Source: an uncultured Oscillospiraceae bacterium
GTDB lineage: Bacteria > Bacillota > Clostridia > Oscillospirales > Oscillospiraceae
NCBI GenBank assembly: GCA_934661135.1
Contig: CAKUJA010000013.1
Location: 1-30,747, forward strand
DNA: 30,747 nt
Direction of reading: 5' to 3'
Shown here: positions 13,434 to 22,197 of the stretch, piece by piece
Layout: each line of letters begins with the position of its first letter
How positions within the stretch are numbered: the first letter of the stretch is position 1
Position numbers and translations under genes: made by a program
Notes under the pieces: model-generated
Told to the model about the DNA's origin: nothing
Seen by the model: only the letters and a program-made list of their open reading frames with translations
The model's database searches: none

Positions 13434-14792
13434 ATGGCACGTTCGCGTGAGCCGGATTTGCTGCACGGCCCCGTATTGCCGGAGCTGCTGCGCTTTGCCC
13501 TGCCGATCATGGCCGGGACGCTGCTCCAGCAGCTTTACTCCATGGTCGACGCCGTCGTACTCGGCCAGTTCGTCGGCACTACTGCGCTGGCCGCCGTGGG
13601 CGGCTCGGCGGTCGCCATCATCGCGCTGCTGCTGAACTTTTTCGTCGGCCTGACCAGCGGCGCGGCCATCATCGTTTCCCAGCACCACGGCGCCCATGAA
13701 CCGGAGCGCGTCAGCCGCGCCGTGCATACCTCGCGGCTGCTCGCCACCGGCATTGGCGCGGTGATGATGCTGCTTGGCATCGTCACCGCACGTCCGCTGC
13801 TGCTTGCGCTCGAAACGCCGGCAGATACCCTGCGCTACTCTCTCGACTATATGCAGTGGTACTATGTCGGCATGATCCCCTCGATGATCTACAACATGGG
13901 CAGCAGCGCTCTGCGCGCCGTAGGCGACAGCCGCCGCCCGCTCTATTTCCTGATTCTCTGCACGATGGTCAACATCGTACTCGATCTGCTGTTTGTCGCC
14001 GTGCTGCATATGGAAGTCGCCGGTGCCGCCATTGCAACCAGTCTGTCGCAGCTCATCTGCGCCGCCTTCGTGCTGCATTCCCTGTCACGCCGCACCGATG
14101 CCTGCCGTCTGCACTGGCGCGCCCTGCGCCAACCGGATCGTTCGCTGCTCTGGCAGATGGTTCGGCTCGGTCTGCCGGCTGGTCTGCAAAGTATTCTCTA
14201 CAATGCAGCCAATATCTTCGTCCAGAAAGCCGTCAATCTGATGGGGACGGATACTGTCGCCGCGTGGTCGATCTGCGGCAAGGTCGACGGTGTCTTTTGG
14301 CCGATTTCCGGTGCAATCGGCATTGCTGTGATGACATTTATCGGGCAGAACTACGGTGCGCGGAACGAACAGCGCATCCGCGCCGGCACGCGTGCCGGCC
14401 TGTTGCTGCACATTGCCATCTCCGCTCTGTTTTCTGTCATCGTAGTGTCGCTTCGCCACTATACGTCGCAGCTTTTCAGTACGGATTTGGAAGTCCTGCG
14501 CCAGACAAATCTATTTATTCTCTGTTTCTCGCCGTTCTACGTGCTGTTCTCCGTGGTCGAGACCTATTCTGCCGTCATGCGCGGCGTGGGCAACGCACTG
14601 AAACCGGCGCTCATCACATTTTTCGGTGTCAGCGTTCTGCGCATGACGCTGCTCTATGCCGTAACGCTGCCGCATCTGAGTATTTATACCGTGTCCCTCT
14701 GCTATCCAACCACGTGGATTGTCGCCAGCATTCTGTTCCTGCTCTACTATAAATTCGGGCATTGGATGCCGCCCTTTCCGGAAACGCTATAA
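13434..14792 (+). CDS. MATE-family efflux transporter
   Basis: 452 aa with about 12 membrane segments. The start PDLLHGPVLPELLRFALPIM and AGTLLQQLYSMVDAVVLGQF is the common Firmicute MATE pattern, with LRAVGDSRRPLYFLILCTMV in the first half and MRGVGNALKPALITFFGVSV in the second as the matching repeat. GAGGAAGG precedes the ATG at 13434. It diverges from another MATE gene across a 228-bp control region, so the two may be alternately or jointly regulated. Substrate unknown. Confidence 0.93.
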   Translation: MARSREPDLLHGPVLPELLRFALPIMAGTLLQQLYSMVDAVVLGQFVGTTALAAVGGSAVAIIALLLNFFVGLTSGAAIIVSQHHGAHEPERVSRAVHTSRLLATGIGAVMMLLGIVTARPLLLALETPADTLRYSLDYMQWYYVGMIPSMIYNMGSSALRAVGDSRRPLYFLILCTMVNIVLDLLFVAVLHMEVAGAAIATSLSQLICAAFVLHSLSRRTDACRLHWRALRQPDRSLLWQMVRLGLPAGLQSILYNAANIFVQKAVNLMGTDTVAAWSICGKVDGVFWPISGAIGIAVMTFIGQNYGARNEQRIRAGTRAGLLLHIAISALFSVIVVSLRHYTSQLFSTDLEVLRQTNLFILCFSPFYVLFSVVETYSAVMRGVGNALKPALITFFGVSVLRMTLLYAVTLPHLSIYTVSLCYPTTWIVASILFLLYYKFGHWMPPFPETL

Positions 14793-14796
14793 AGCA

Positions 14797-14834
14797 CAGC
14801 ACCCGCATGATCGCCATGCGGGTGCTGTTTTATG
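14797..14834. terminator. Bidirectional terminator
   Basis: CAGCACCCGCATG (14797-14809) pairs perfectly with CATGCGGGTGCTG (14815-14827), followed by TTTTATG. It serves the MATE gene and, in the other direction, the convergent pseudouridine synthase gene. Confidence 0.88.
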
Positions 14835-15735
14835 TTCTGTTTTCGAGCTTCTGCAAAGCTTCCCGAAAGTAGTCCGGCAGCTCGCACTGCACGGTTATCC
14901 GTTCTCCGCTTCGCGGATGAACGAATGTCAGCTCCCGCGCATGAAGACATTGGCTCTCCATCCCAAGCTCCGGCTTTTTATGTCCGTAGACCGTATCGCC
15001 CAGAATCGGGTGATTCCGCCACGCGAGATGGACGCGAATCTGATGCGTCCGCCCGGTCTCCAGCTTGCAGCGTATATGTGTGTACCCCGGATAGCGGGCG
15101 ATCACCTCCCAATGCGTCACCGCACTGCGGCTGTTCTTTTCCGTAACCGCCATCTTCTTGCGGTTTCCGGGATCGCGGCCGATCGGTGCGTCGATCGTGC
15201 CGCAATCCTCGCGGATGTTTCCGCAAACAATACATTCATACGTCCGTGCAAGGCTGTGATCCTTGAGCTGCGCGGCAAGATGTGCGTGCGCGAAATCATT
15301 CTTCGCCGCAATCAGCAGTCCCGACGTATCCTTGTCAATCCGGTGGACAATTCCGGGGCGTTTCTCCCCACCAATGCCGGAAAGCGAGTCGCCGCAATGG
15401 TGCAGCAGCGCGTTGACCAGCGTCCCGTCCGCGTGGCCGGGTGCCGGATGCACAACAAGTCCCTTCGGCTTGTTGACAACAATCACGTCGTCATCCTCAT
15501 AGACCACATCCAGCGGAATGTCCTGCGCAAGGTTCTCCGTCTCGCGCAGCTTCGGCAGCGCCACCTCCAGCACCGTCCCAGCCGGCAGCCTCGCGTTCTT
15601 TTTTACCGGCGTTCCGTCCAGCGTGACAGCGCCCGCCTCCAGAAGCTTCTGTACCGCGCTGCGGCTCAGCTCCGGCAGGCATTCCGCCAGCGCGGCATCG
15701 AGCCGCAAACCGTCACTTTTCAGCGTCAGCGTCAT
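14830..15735 (-). CDS. RluA/RluD-family 23S rRNA pseudouridine synthase
   Basis: 301 aa. An S4 RNA-binding domain (about 8-60, RLDAALAECLPELSRSAVQK) is followed by the synthase domain with the catalytic motif HRIDKDTSG (Asp134) and the family strand IVVNKPKGLVVHPAPG. Late motifs TGRTHQIRVHLAWRNHPILG and HARELTFVHPRSGE are intact. The enzyme isomerises uridines in 23S rRNA; RluD-like specificity is likely but the exact positions are unknown. Its start overlaps the end of lspA by 23 bp, the common lspA-rluD arrangement of Firmicutes. Confidence 0.94.
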   Translation of the reverse strand: MTLTLKSDGLRLDAALAECLPELSRSAVQKLLEAGAVTLDGTPVKKNARLPAGTVLEVALPKLRETENLAQDIPLDVVYEDDDVIVVNKPKGLVVHPAPGHADGTLVNALLHHCGDSLSGIGGEKRPGIVHRIDKDTSGLLIAAKNDFAHAHLAAQLKDHSLARTYECIVCGNIREDCGTIDAPIGRDPGNRKKMAVTEKNSRSAVTHWEVIARYPGYTHIRCKLETGRTHQIRVHLAWRNHPILGDTVYGHKKPELGMESQCLHARELTFVHPRSGERITVQCELPDYFREALQKLENRT

Positions 15736-16210
15736 GGTGCTTGTCCTTTTTCGGCGATTCCGAGAGGAACTCCCGATCCTTAATCAAAATATAGAGCACA
15801 AGGATAATCGCGCCGAATGTGATAAAAATATCCGCAACATTAAACGTCGAGAACCACGGAATCGAGATCATATCGACAACTTGTCCCGTGCGGATGCGGT
15901 CAATCAGATTGCCGATTGCGCCGCCGGTAATCGCCGCAATGCACCATAGCTCCGGCTTTTTTGTGATATATTTTTTGGCAATCACCCAGATAATCAACAC
16001 AAAATAGACAAACGTCAGCGCCACAAACAGCCAGCGTCCGCCGCGCAGCATACTCAGCGCCATACCATCGTTTGTAATATAGTGGAGCTGAAGCCAGCCG
16101 GGAATTAGCACATCGACACAATCCGTAAGCTGCGCGGCTGCCAGTGCCTTCGTCCATTGGTCGACCGCCACAATTGCCGCCGCAAACAGCGAGAGAACTA
16201 CATAAAACAA
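15713..16210 (-). CDS. lspA: Lipoprotein signal peptidase (signal peptidase II)
   Basis: 165 aa from a TTG start at 16210, chosen because GGAGGGACGG lies just upstream; in-frame ATGs upstream overlap the promoter. Four membrane segments and the aspartyl protease motifs are present: ITNDGMALSML in the first conserved box, GNLIDRIRTGQVVDMI with the first catalytic Asp, and FNVADIFI with the second. It cleaves prolipoproteins such as the two ABC receptors in this window. It is co-transcribed with the RluD-family gene. Confidence 0.94.
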   Translation of the reverse strand: MFYVVLSLFAAAIVAVDQWTKALAAAQLTDCVDVLIPGWLQLHYITNDGMALSMLRGGRWLFVALTFVYFVLIIWVIAKKYITKKPELWCIAAITGGAIGNLIDRIRTGQVVDMISIPWFSTFNVADIFITFGAIILVLYILIKDREFLSESPKKDKHHDADAEK

Positions 16211-16238
16211 GGCCGTCCCTCCTTTTTTCAGTGGCACT

Positions 16239-16267
16239 ATTTTAGCATAGTTCCCATCCATTTGCAA
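16239..16267 (-). promoter_or_regulatory. Promoter of lspA
   Basis: TTGCAA (16267-16262) and TAAAAT (16244-16239) are 17 bp apart on the minus strand, about 30 bp before the TTG start. Confidence 0.7.
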
Positions 16268-16414
16268 TCATCCCCATCCCTTCTTTGTCCGCTCCTTGTG
16301 TCTTTTTCCGCGCCAAAGAAACCGCATTGCGCAGCACCGCAGCAAAATTCTGCTTCCGCTTTTGAGGCACGGATGCTATACTGAAGGGAGAAAAATGGCG
16401 AAGGAGGCGGCACA

Positions 16415-17665
16415 GTGGACGGGAATACGGCGTTCCAGCGTTTGCGCGGCAGACTGACCCGGCGGCGGCCAGTGCTGGCTGTGCCGCTCGGCCTGCTGGA
16501 CTGGGCGCCGGGCGAAAAGCCTGGCACGGATGGGCGGGCATTCTTCGCCCCGCCGGACTGGTTCGCGGCTGCGGACGCGGAGGATGTGCTGCTGCACAGC
16601 GTGCTGCACGCGATGCTGGGTCACCCGTGGACGCGCGGGCGGCGCGACGCAGCGCGCTGGGATCTGGCGTGCGACATGGCTGCGGAGTTCCTGCGTCTGC
16701 GTCTGCTGGACAAGCCGCTGGAAGGGTTGTACGCAAAGGCGTTTTATGCCTGCGGCGACGGCGCGGCCTATTCGGCGCGATGCGTCTGTGCATGGCTGGA
16801 AGGGGACTGCCCGATCGCGCAGGACGAGCTGCGCGAAGCGTTTCGGCGCGACAGCCACGCATACTGGTCTGCCGCCGCGCAGCGCGAGCAGCGAGCCGGG
16901 GCGTCCGGCGAAGGGTTGGCCGCCGCGTGGAAACGGCAGGAGGGGAAGCTCCGCCCCATGATGCGGACGCATCAGCCGAGGATCGGCTCCGGCACAGCGC
17001 ATCAGAAGCTAAGCCTGCCCGAGCTGCCGGACAATCAGGCGCGGTTTGCGGCGCTGCTGCGCGAATTTTCCGAGGTGCGGGAAAACCGACACGTAAACGA
17101 CGCAGACTTTGCCTATTCGTGGTACGCCTACGGCATGGAGCACTACGAGGGTATGCCGCTGATTGAGCCGCTGGAGTACTCCGAAGAGCGGAAGCTGCAC
17201 GAAATGGTGATCGTGCTGGACACGTCAGCCTCCTGTTCGCGCGGACTCTGCGCGTGGTTCCTTAGCGCGGTGCGGGACATCCTCTGCCGCGAGCGGCTGT
17301 TTTTTGACCGTTTCCGGCTGCACATTCTGCAATGCGACTGTGAGGTGCAGCAGGACGCTCTGGTGACAAACCTGGACGAATTTCAATGGTATCTGGAGCA
17401 TCTGGAGCTCTATGGCGGCGGCGGGACAGATTTCCGTCCGGCCTTTCGCCATGTCGACCGGCTGATCGAAGATGGAAGTCTGGAGCGGCTGGGCGGCGTA
17501 CTCTACTTCACGGACGGCTACGGCGTCTTCCCGGAGGAACCTCCTCCCTATCCCGCGGCGTTTGTAATGCTGCAATACCGCTGTGACGACATCAATATCC
17601 CGCGCTGGGCGAAGACGCTCGTGCTGGACGCGGAGAAACCAGGGAGCGAAGAGCGATGGATATAA
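16415..17665 (+). CDS. VWA-like / DUF2201 putative metallopeptidase-domain protein
   Basis: 416 aa from a GTG at 16415 with AAGGAGG seven bases upstream. The N-terminal half carries LLHSVLHAMLGHPW (His61, His65, His70), the position of the metallopeptidase-like motif of DUF2201; the Glu of a canonical HExxH is Ser62 here. The C-terminal half is a von Willebrand A-like domain with the MIDAS pattern VIVLDTSASCS, then YGGGGTDFRPAF and LYFTDGYG. Such proteins pair with MoxR ATPases and are thought to help assemble or remodel other complexes. The next gene is that ATPase, overlapping by 10 bp. Target unknown; protease activity is doubtful. Confidence 0.88.
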   Translation: MDGNTAFQRLRGRLTRRRPVLAVPLGLLDWAPGEKPGTDGRAFFAPPDWFAAADAEDVLLHSVLHAMLGHPWTRGRRDAARWDLACDMAAEFLRLRLLDKPLEGLYAKAFYACGDGAAYSARCVCAWLEGDCPIAQDELREAFRRDSHAYWSAAAQREQRAGASGEGLAAAWKRQEGKLRPMMRTHQPRIGSGTAHQKLSLPELPDNQARFAALLREFSEVRENRHVNDADFAYSWYAYGMEHYEGMPLIEPLEYSEERKLHEMVIVLDTSASCSRGLCAWFLSAVRDILCRERLFFDRFRLHILQCDCEVQQDALVTNLDEFQWYLEHLELYGGGGTDFRPAFRHVDRLIEDGSLERLGGVLYFTDGYGVFPEEPPPYPAAFVMLQYRCDDINIPRWAKTLVLDAEKPGSEERWI

Positions 17666-19062
17666 AACAGGCGAAGGAAACCCTTCGAAGAACCTATCTG
17701 GCCTATACCGAGCGAGACGCGGACGGCGCGCTCTGTATCCCGGCGCTCCGGCAGCGGCCGCTGCTGCTGATCGGGCCGCCGGGTATCGGCAAGACGGCGA
17801 TCCTGTCGCAGTTGGCCGAGGAACTGGGCACGGGTCTCGTGGCCTACACAATGACGCACCACACGCGGCAGAGCGCACTCGGTCTGCCATTGATCCGCGA
17901 AAAGGAATACGGCGGAAAAACCTATTCTGCGACGGAGTATACGATGAGCGAGATCCTCGCTGCGGTCTACGACCGGATGGCGCAGACCGGACAGCAGACA
18001 GGCTTTTTGCTCCTTGATGAGATCAACTGCGTCTCCGAGACGCTGATGCCCGCGATGCTGCAACTGCTGCAGAGCAAGCAGTTCGGCACGCACCGGCTGC
18101 CCGAGGGTTGGGTGATCGTGGCGGCGGGGAATCCGCCGCAGTACAACCAGTCGGCGCGGCAGTTCGACACGGCGACGATGGATCGCGTGCGCCTGCTCGA
18201 GGTGGAGGCGGACTATCCGGTCTGGAGAGCCTATGCGCTCGCGCATGGGATTCATCCCGCGGTGCTGAGTTATCTGGAGCTGGAACCGGAGCGGTTTTAC
18301 CGTGTGGAGCCGCATGCGCACGGGCGCGGTGCGGTGACGGCGCGCGGCTGGGAGGATCTCTCCACGCTGCTGGCCAGTTACGAGCGGCTGGACTTCCCGG
18401 TTGAGGATGCGCTGTTCGGCGAGTTCTTGCAAGAAGATGAGACGGCCGCGTCGTTCGCTGCGTTTTTCCGGCTGTTCGCGGCCTGCCGCGAGCGGGCAGA
18501 CGTGGAGGGTGTGCTCTCCGGAGCCGTTGAGAGCGCGCCCGAGCTGCGGACGCTGCGCTTTGACGAGCGGCTGGCAATGGTGGAATTTTTGCTGCATTCG
18601 CTGAGCGGTGAGCTGGCGGCGAATCGTGCCGAGAAGCAGCTGGCGCAGAGCATGACAAGCTTTCTTTCCGCGCTGGAAGCGGAACCGAATCCGGCTGCTG
18701 CCGCAAAGGAACGTCTGATGCGACGGGAACACGCGGTACAGGTGCGCAAGGAATGCGGCGCGATCTCACCGGAGGAGGAGCACGCTGAGCGCCGCTTCGC
18801 CGCCCTCGTCCACCGCCTGCTGGATGGAATGAGAACTCTTGACGCGCTTACCGCGGAGGAAGCCGCGCGGCGCGCAGCAATCGCGGACGCGGAGCAGACG
18901 CTCCGGGAACGGATGGAACGGGCGATGCGGTTTGTTCAGGCGACGTTCGGTTCCGGGCAGGAGCTTCTGATCTTCCTGACGCAACTGGAAACGCTGCCGG
19001 ACGGGATGCGGTTTTCGCAGGCTTGCCCATGCTATGCGGCATTTTTAAAGGACGTAGAATAG
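17656..19062 (+). CDS. MoxR-type AAA+ ATPase
   Basis: 468 aa. Walker A is GPPGIGKT (40-47), Walker B is FLLLDEINC (Asp121, Glu122), and sensor I lies in VIVAAGNPPQYNQSARQFDT. This is the MoxR/BchI-like class that works with VWA-domain partners. The last ~170 residues are helical and charged (AEEAARRAAIADAEQTLRER), perhaps a coiled coil for partner binding. The gene overlaps the VWA gene, so the two form one operon. The client is not identified by context. Confidence 0.9.
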   Translation: MDIKQAKETLRRTYLAYTERDADGALCIPALRQRPLLLIGPPGIGKTAILSQLAEELGTGLVAYTMTHHTRQSALGLPLIREKEYGGKTYSATEYTMSEILAAVYDRMAQTGQQTGFLLLDEINCVSETLMPAMLQLLQSKQFGTHRLPEGWVIVAAGNPPQYNQSARQFDTATMDRVRLLEVEADYPVWRAYALAHGIHPAVLSYLELEPERFYRVEPHAHGRGAVTARGWEDLSTLLASYERLDFPVEDALFGEFLQEDETAASFAAFFRLFAACRERADVEGVLSGAVESAPELRTLRFDERLAMVEFLLHSLSGELAANRAEKQLAQSMTSFLSALEAEPNPAAAAKERLMRREHAVQVRKECGAISPEEEHAERRFAALVHRLLDGMRTLDALTAEEAARRAAIADAEQTLRERMERAMRFVQATFGSGQELLIFLTQLETLPDGMRFSQACPCYAAFLKDVE

Positions 19063-19144
19063 TGCTCCGCCGATCAAGCGGCGGATACAAAAGCCTCTCT
19101 CTGGGAAACTGCGAATTGCCCGGTGTGGAAGTGCTAAAAAAGAC

Positions 19145-19178
19145 GTTTGCCCCGCGCCATCAGACGATGACGCGGGGC
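19145..19178. terminator. Hairpin terminator between the AAA+ and DapA-family genes
   Basis: GCCCCGCGCCATC pairs with GATGACGCGGGGC. On the minus strand a CTTTTTT tract follows within a few bases, so it best fits termination of the minus-strand operon, and it may also stop the plus-strand unit. Confidence 0.7.
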
Positions 19179-19206
19179 AATCTTTGAAGGAGGAGGAAAA
19201 ATCAAA

Positions 19207-20127
19207 TCAATGAACGCCGTATTTTTCGATGACACCGTAGTCGGTGAGAATCTGCCGGAGGTCTTCCAGCTTCTTGCCGCCGAGGGGCTGATACGGCTCA
19301 CGCAGACCGCCAGCGGGCAGGCCGAGAATGTTCAGCGCAGCCTTAATGACGATCGGGTTGGAGAACCAGTAGAACGCCTTGAGCAGGTCGTAATATTTGA
19401 AGTAGGTTTCGCGGCACTCCTGCGCGATCTGCTCGCTCGTCCACGGACGAGCCATACGAGCCATCTCCTCGGGGATGATGTTGCCGCCGATGTTGGCCGC
19501 ACCGTCGCCGCCGAGAGCCAGCGTCGGGATGAGGATGGAATAGTGCGGATAGTCACAGCAGAGCATTTGGATGCGGTCACCAACGCGACGCTGCACCTCA
19601 ACAAGCTGAGCAACGCTGCCCATGGCCTCTTTGTCGACGACAAAGTTCGGGCAGTTGTTGACAAGGAACTCGATGGTCTCTGGCTCAATGTTGATTCCGG
19701 TGCGGCTCGGGTTATTGTAAATGCCGACGGGGATGCTGACGGACTGCATAACCGTCAGTAGATACTGCTTGACCGCGGCCTGCGGCGGCAGCAGATAGCA
19801 CGGGGCCGGGAATACCAGACCATCCGCGCCTTCCGCCTCGGCGTACTGCGCAAACTCAACAGACGCCTCGGTCGTGCTGAGCGTAGAACCGAAGTAGACC
19901 GGGATGCGCCCCTTGCAGATCTTGACCATTTCGTGCAGGATGTACTTACGTTCTTCCAGCGACATCATGGTTGCTTCTCCGGCAGAGCCGAGGCAGAACA
20001 GCATATTGGTGCCGTGCGCACAATGGAAATCGACGAGCGTTTTGAAGCCGCCGATGTCGGCGGTATTGTCTTTGTTGAACGGCGTGGGGATCGCAACCCA
20101 TGAGCCAGACGGTTTTTGCATTTGCAT
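19207..20127 (-). CDS. DapA/N-acetylneuraminate lyase superfamily aldolase
   Basis: 306 aa TIM-barrel class I aldolase. GSWVAIPTPFNKDNT starts the barrel, GSAGE (48-52) is the phosphate/carboxylate loop, Tyr137 sits in GIYNNPSRTG, and Lys166 in NFVVDKEAMGS is the Schiff-base lysine that binds pyruvate. GDGAANIGGNIIPEEMARMA follows. The family either joins pyruvate to an aldehyde or releases pyruvate from 2-oxo acids. True DapA is unlikely given the position at the end of a peptide-transporter operon and the GSAGE instead of GTTGE box. Since the neighbouring desulfidase yields pyruvate, a pyruvate-linked catabolic or anabolic step is plausible. RBS AGGAGAG precedes ATG 20127. Confidence 0.88.
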   Translation of the reverse strand: MQMQKPSGSWVAIPTPFNKDNTADIGGFKTLVDFHCAHGTNMLFCLGSAGEATMMSLEERKYILHEMVKICKGRIPVYFGSTLSTTEASVEFAQYAEAEGADGLVFPAPCYLLPPQAAVKQYLLTVMQSVSIPVGIYNNPSRTGINIEPETIEFLVNNCPNFVVDKEAMGSVAQLVEVQRRVGDRIQMLCCDYPHYSILIPTLALGGDGAANIGGNIIPEEMARMARPWTSEQIAQECRETYFKYYDLLKAFYWFSNPIVIKAALNILGLPAGGLREPYQPLGGKKLEDLRQILTDYGVIEKYGVH

Positions 20128-20245
20128 AATTCTCTCCTTTTCCTGTATACTCGAGCCGAAAATTGGCAGCGTCAGGTATACAAATCCTAGCCATCCGTAA
20201 TTTCTACGGACAGCATATATGAACTTGAATATTTATGCGGTCTGC
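20128..20245 (-). promoter_or_regulatory. Intergenic region before the DapA-family gene with small hairpin
   Basis: The 118 bp hold a perfect stem TCCGTA-N5-TACGGA (20194-20210) and two GTATAC palindromes about 30 bp apart. No strong promoter is clear; the hairpin may protect or separate mRNA segments within the operon. Confidence 0.35.
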
Positions 20246-21208
20246 TTACAGGCCGTTGATCTGCTCCACAAAGTGGCAGGCGACGAAATGATCCGGCTGG
20301 ATCTCGCGCAGCGCGGGCGTTTCCGCGTGGCAGCGGTCGCAGGCATAGGGGCAGCGGTTGGCGAAGCGGCAGCCTGGCTTCGGATCGATCGGCGAAGACA
20401 GCTCTCCCTTCATCAGCACGGGCTTCTGCTGAATGTGGATGTTTGGGATCGGGATCGCGGAGATCAGCCCCTTGGTATAGGGGTGATACTGGCGGTGGAA
20501 GAGCTCGTTTGCCGGGCATTTTTCCACCATGCAGCCCAGATACATGACCAGAACATGATCCGACACGTGCTTGACAACCGACAGGTCGTGCGTGATGAAC
20601 ATATAGGTCAGGTTCTGCGATTCCTGAAGATCCTGCATCAGGTTCAAAATCTGCGCCTGAATGGACACGTCCAGTGCGGAGACCGGCTCGTCGCAGACGA
20701 TGAACTTCGGCTTCAGAGCCAAGGCGCGGCCGATGCCGATACGCTGGCGGCGCCCGCCGTCAAGCTCGTGCGGATAGGAATCGGCCAGACGGGGCGCGAG
20801 ACCGACAAGATCCATGATCTCAGCCACGCGCTTGGTAAGCTCTGCGCGGTTCTGGCAGCCATGGTAGATCTGCAGCGGCTCTGCAATGATCTCGCTGATC
20901 GTCATACGGGGATTCAGCGAGGAAAACGGATCCTGAAAGATCATCTGCATCTCGCGGCGCAGATGGAAGCGCTCCTTTCCGGTGGCGTGGGTAATGTTCT
21001 GTCCATTGTAAAGAACCTCGCCGTCGCTGGCCTCCAGAAGACCCAGCAGGACACGGCCCAACGTGGACTTGCCGCAGCCGGATTCGCCGACGACGCCGAG
21101 CGTCTTGCCAGCGGGGATGTCAAAGCTGACGCCATCGACCGCATGGAGCATACCGGACGTAGTGCGGAAGTATTTTTTGAGATTGCGGACTTCAATCAGC
21201 TCACTCAT
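20246..21208 (-). CDS. Peptide/nickel-type ABC transporter ATP-binding protein (DppF/OppF)
   Basis: 320 aa. Walker A is GESGCGKST, the Q-loop lies in MIFQDPFSSLNPRMTISEII, Walker B is KFIVCDEPVSALD and the switch His is in MFITHDLS. The signature loop reads LDGGRRQR in place of LSGGQ, an alteration I have seen associated with some clostridial Dpp ATPases, so probably still active. The C-terminal Cys-rich segment (GCRFANRCPYACDRC) is the oligopeptide-transporter Fe-S-like extension. It forms a heterodimer with the DppD-like protein, whose stop overlaps its start by 4 bp. Confidence 0.93.
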   Translation of the reverse strand: MSELIEVRNLKKYFRTTSGMLHAVDGVSFDIPAGKTLGVVGESGCGKSTLGRVLLGLLEASDGEVLYNGQNITHATGKERFHLRREMQMIFQDPFSSLNPRMTISEIIAEPLQIYHGCQNRAELTKRVAEIMDLVGLAPRLADSYPHELDGGRRQRIGIGRALALKPKFIVCDEPVSALDVSIQAQILNLMQDLQESQNLTYMFITHDLSVVKHVSDHVLVMYLGCMVEKCPANELFHRQYHPYTKGLISAIPIPNIHIQQKPVLMKGELSSPIDPKPGCRFANRCPYACDRCHAETPALREIQPDHFVACHFVEQINGL

Positions 21209-22185
21209 TTGCTTTCGCCTCCTTCGGTTTCATAGCGCAGGCAGCGGACAAAGTGCCCCGGCGTGATCTCTGTGCTCTTGGGATGGCAGGACTTGCACGT
21301 CTCGCACGCCTGTGCGCAGCGGGTGCTGAAATAGCAGCCCTCGGGCAAGTCGGTCGGATCCGGCATCAGGCCGGGGATCGGCTTGAGGCGGCGGACATCC
21401 TCGTCCAGACTGGGGATGGAGCCGAGCAGACCGACGGTATACGGATGAGCCGTATGGTCGAAGATGTCCTCCAGCGTACCGTATTCGACGATCTCGCCCG
21501 CGTACATGACGGCGACCTTGTCGCACGTACCGGCGACGACACCTAAATCGTGCGTGATAAGAAGCATGGACGTGCCTAGCTCCTTTTGCAGCTCTTTGAT
21601 CATGACGAGCACCTGCGCCTGAATGGTGACATCAAGAGCGGTGGTGGGCTCATCGGCAATCAGAAGTTGCGGGTTGCAGGCGAGCGCGATGGCGATGACG
21701 ACGCGCTGCTTCATGCCGCCGGAGAACTGGTGCGGATATTCATGGGCGCGAACAGACTGAATGCCGACCTTCTCGAGCATCCGCAGCGCCTCGGCCTCCG
21801 CCTCGCGGCGGGAGCATTTGCGGTGCAGACGGATGACCTCGGAAATCTGGTCGTCGACCGGAATGACCGGATTCAGCGCGGTCATGGGGTCCTGAAAGAT
21901 CATGGAGATCTGGTTGCCGCGGATGGTACGCATCTGATGTTCCGACTTTTTCAGGAGATCCTCGCCCTGATAACGAATCTCGCCCTCCACGATCTTGCCG
22001 GGAGGACTCGGCACCAGACGGAGGATGCCGAGCGCTGTGGTCGTCTTGCCGGCGCCGGTCTCGCCGACGAGCCCCAGCGCTTCGCCGGGCGCGATGGCAA
22101 GATCGATACCGTTGACGGCCTGCACCGTGGACTCATCCGTGGTGTAGTGGATGCGCAGATTTTTAATTTCCAGCAAATTGCTCAT
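21205..22185 (-). CDS. Peptide/nickel-type ABC transporter ATP-binding protein (DppD/OppD)
   Basis: 326 aa. Walker A GETGAGKTT, Q-loop MIFQDPMTALNPVIPVDDQI, a canonical signature FSGGMKQRVVIAIALA, Walker B LLIADEPTTALDVTIQ and LLITHDLGVVA are all present. The C-terminal CYFSTRCAQACETCKSC is the Cys-rich oligopeptide extension. It powers uptake through the DppB/DppC pore encoded next door. It follows dppC by 12 bp and overlaps dppF by 4 bp. Confidence 0.94.
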   Translation of the reverse strand: MSNLLEIKNLRIHYTTDESTVQAVNGIDLAIAPGEALGLVGETGAGKTTTALGILRLVPSPPGKIVEGEIRYQGEDLLKKSEHQMRTIRGNQISMIFQDPMTALNPVIPVDDQISEVIRLHRKCSRREAEAEALRMLEKVGIQSVRAHEYPHQFSGGMKQRVVIAIALACNPQLLIADEPTTALDVTIQAQVLVMIKELQKELGTSMLLITHDLGVVAGTCDKVAVMYAGEIVEYGTLEDIFDHTAHPYTVGLLGSIPSLDEDVRRLKPIPGLMPDPTDLPEGCYFSTRCAQACETCKSCHPKSTEITPGHFVRCLRYETEGGESK

Positions 22186-22197
22186 ATGTGCGCCTCC

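Noticed and set aside
9227..14792. Recent tandem duplication of MATE genes
   Set aside because: The three proteins share only family-level patterns and differ in their start regions, so they are old paralogues.
19207..20127. Housekeeping dihydrodipicolinate synthase (dapA)
   Set aside because: Operon context and the GSAGE box favour a specialised lyase, so the gene symbol was withheld.
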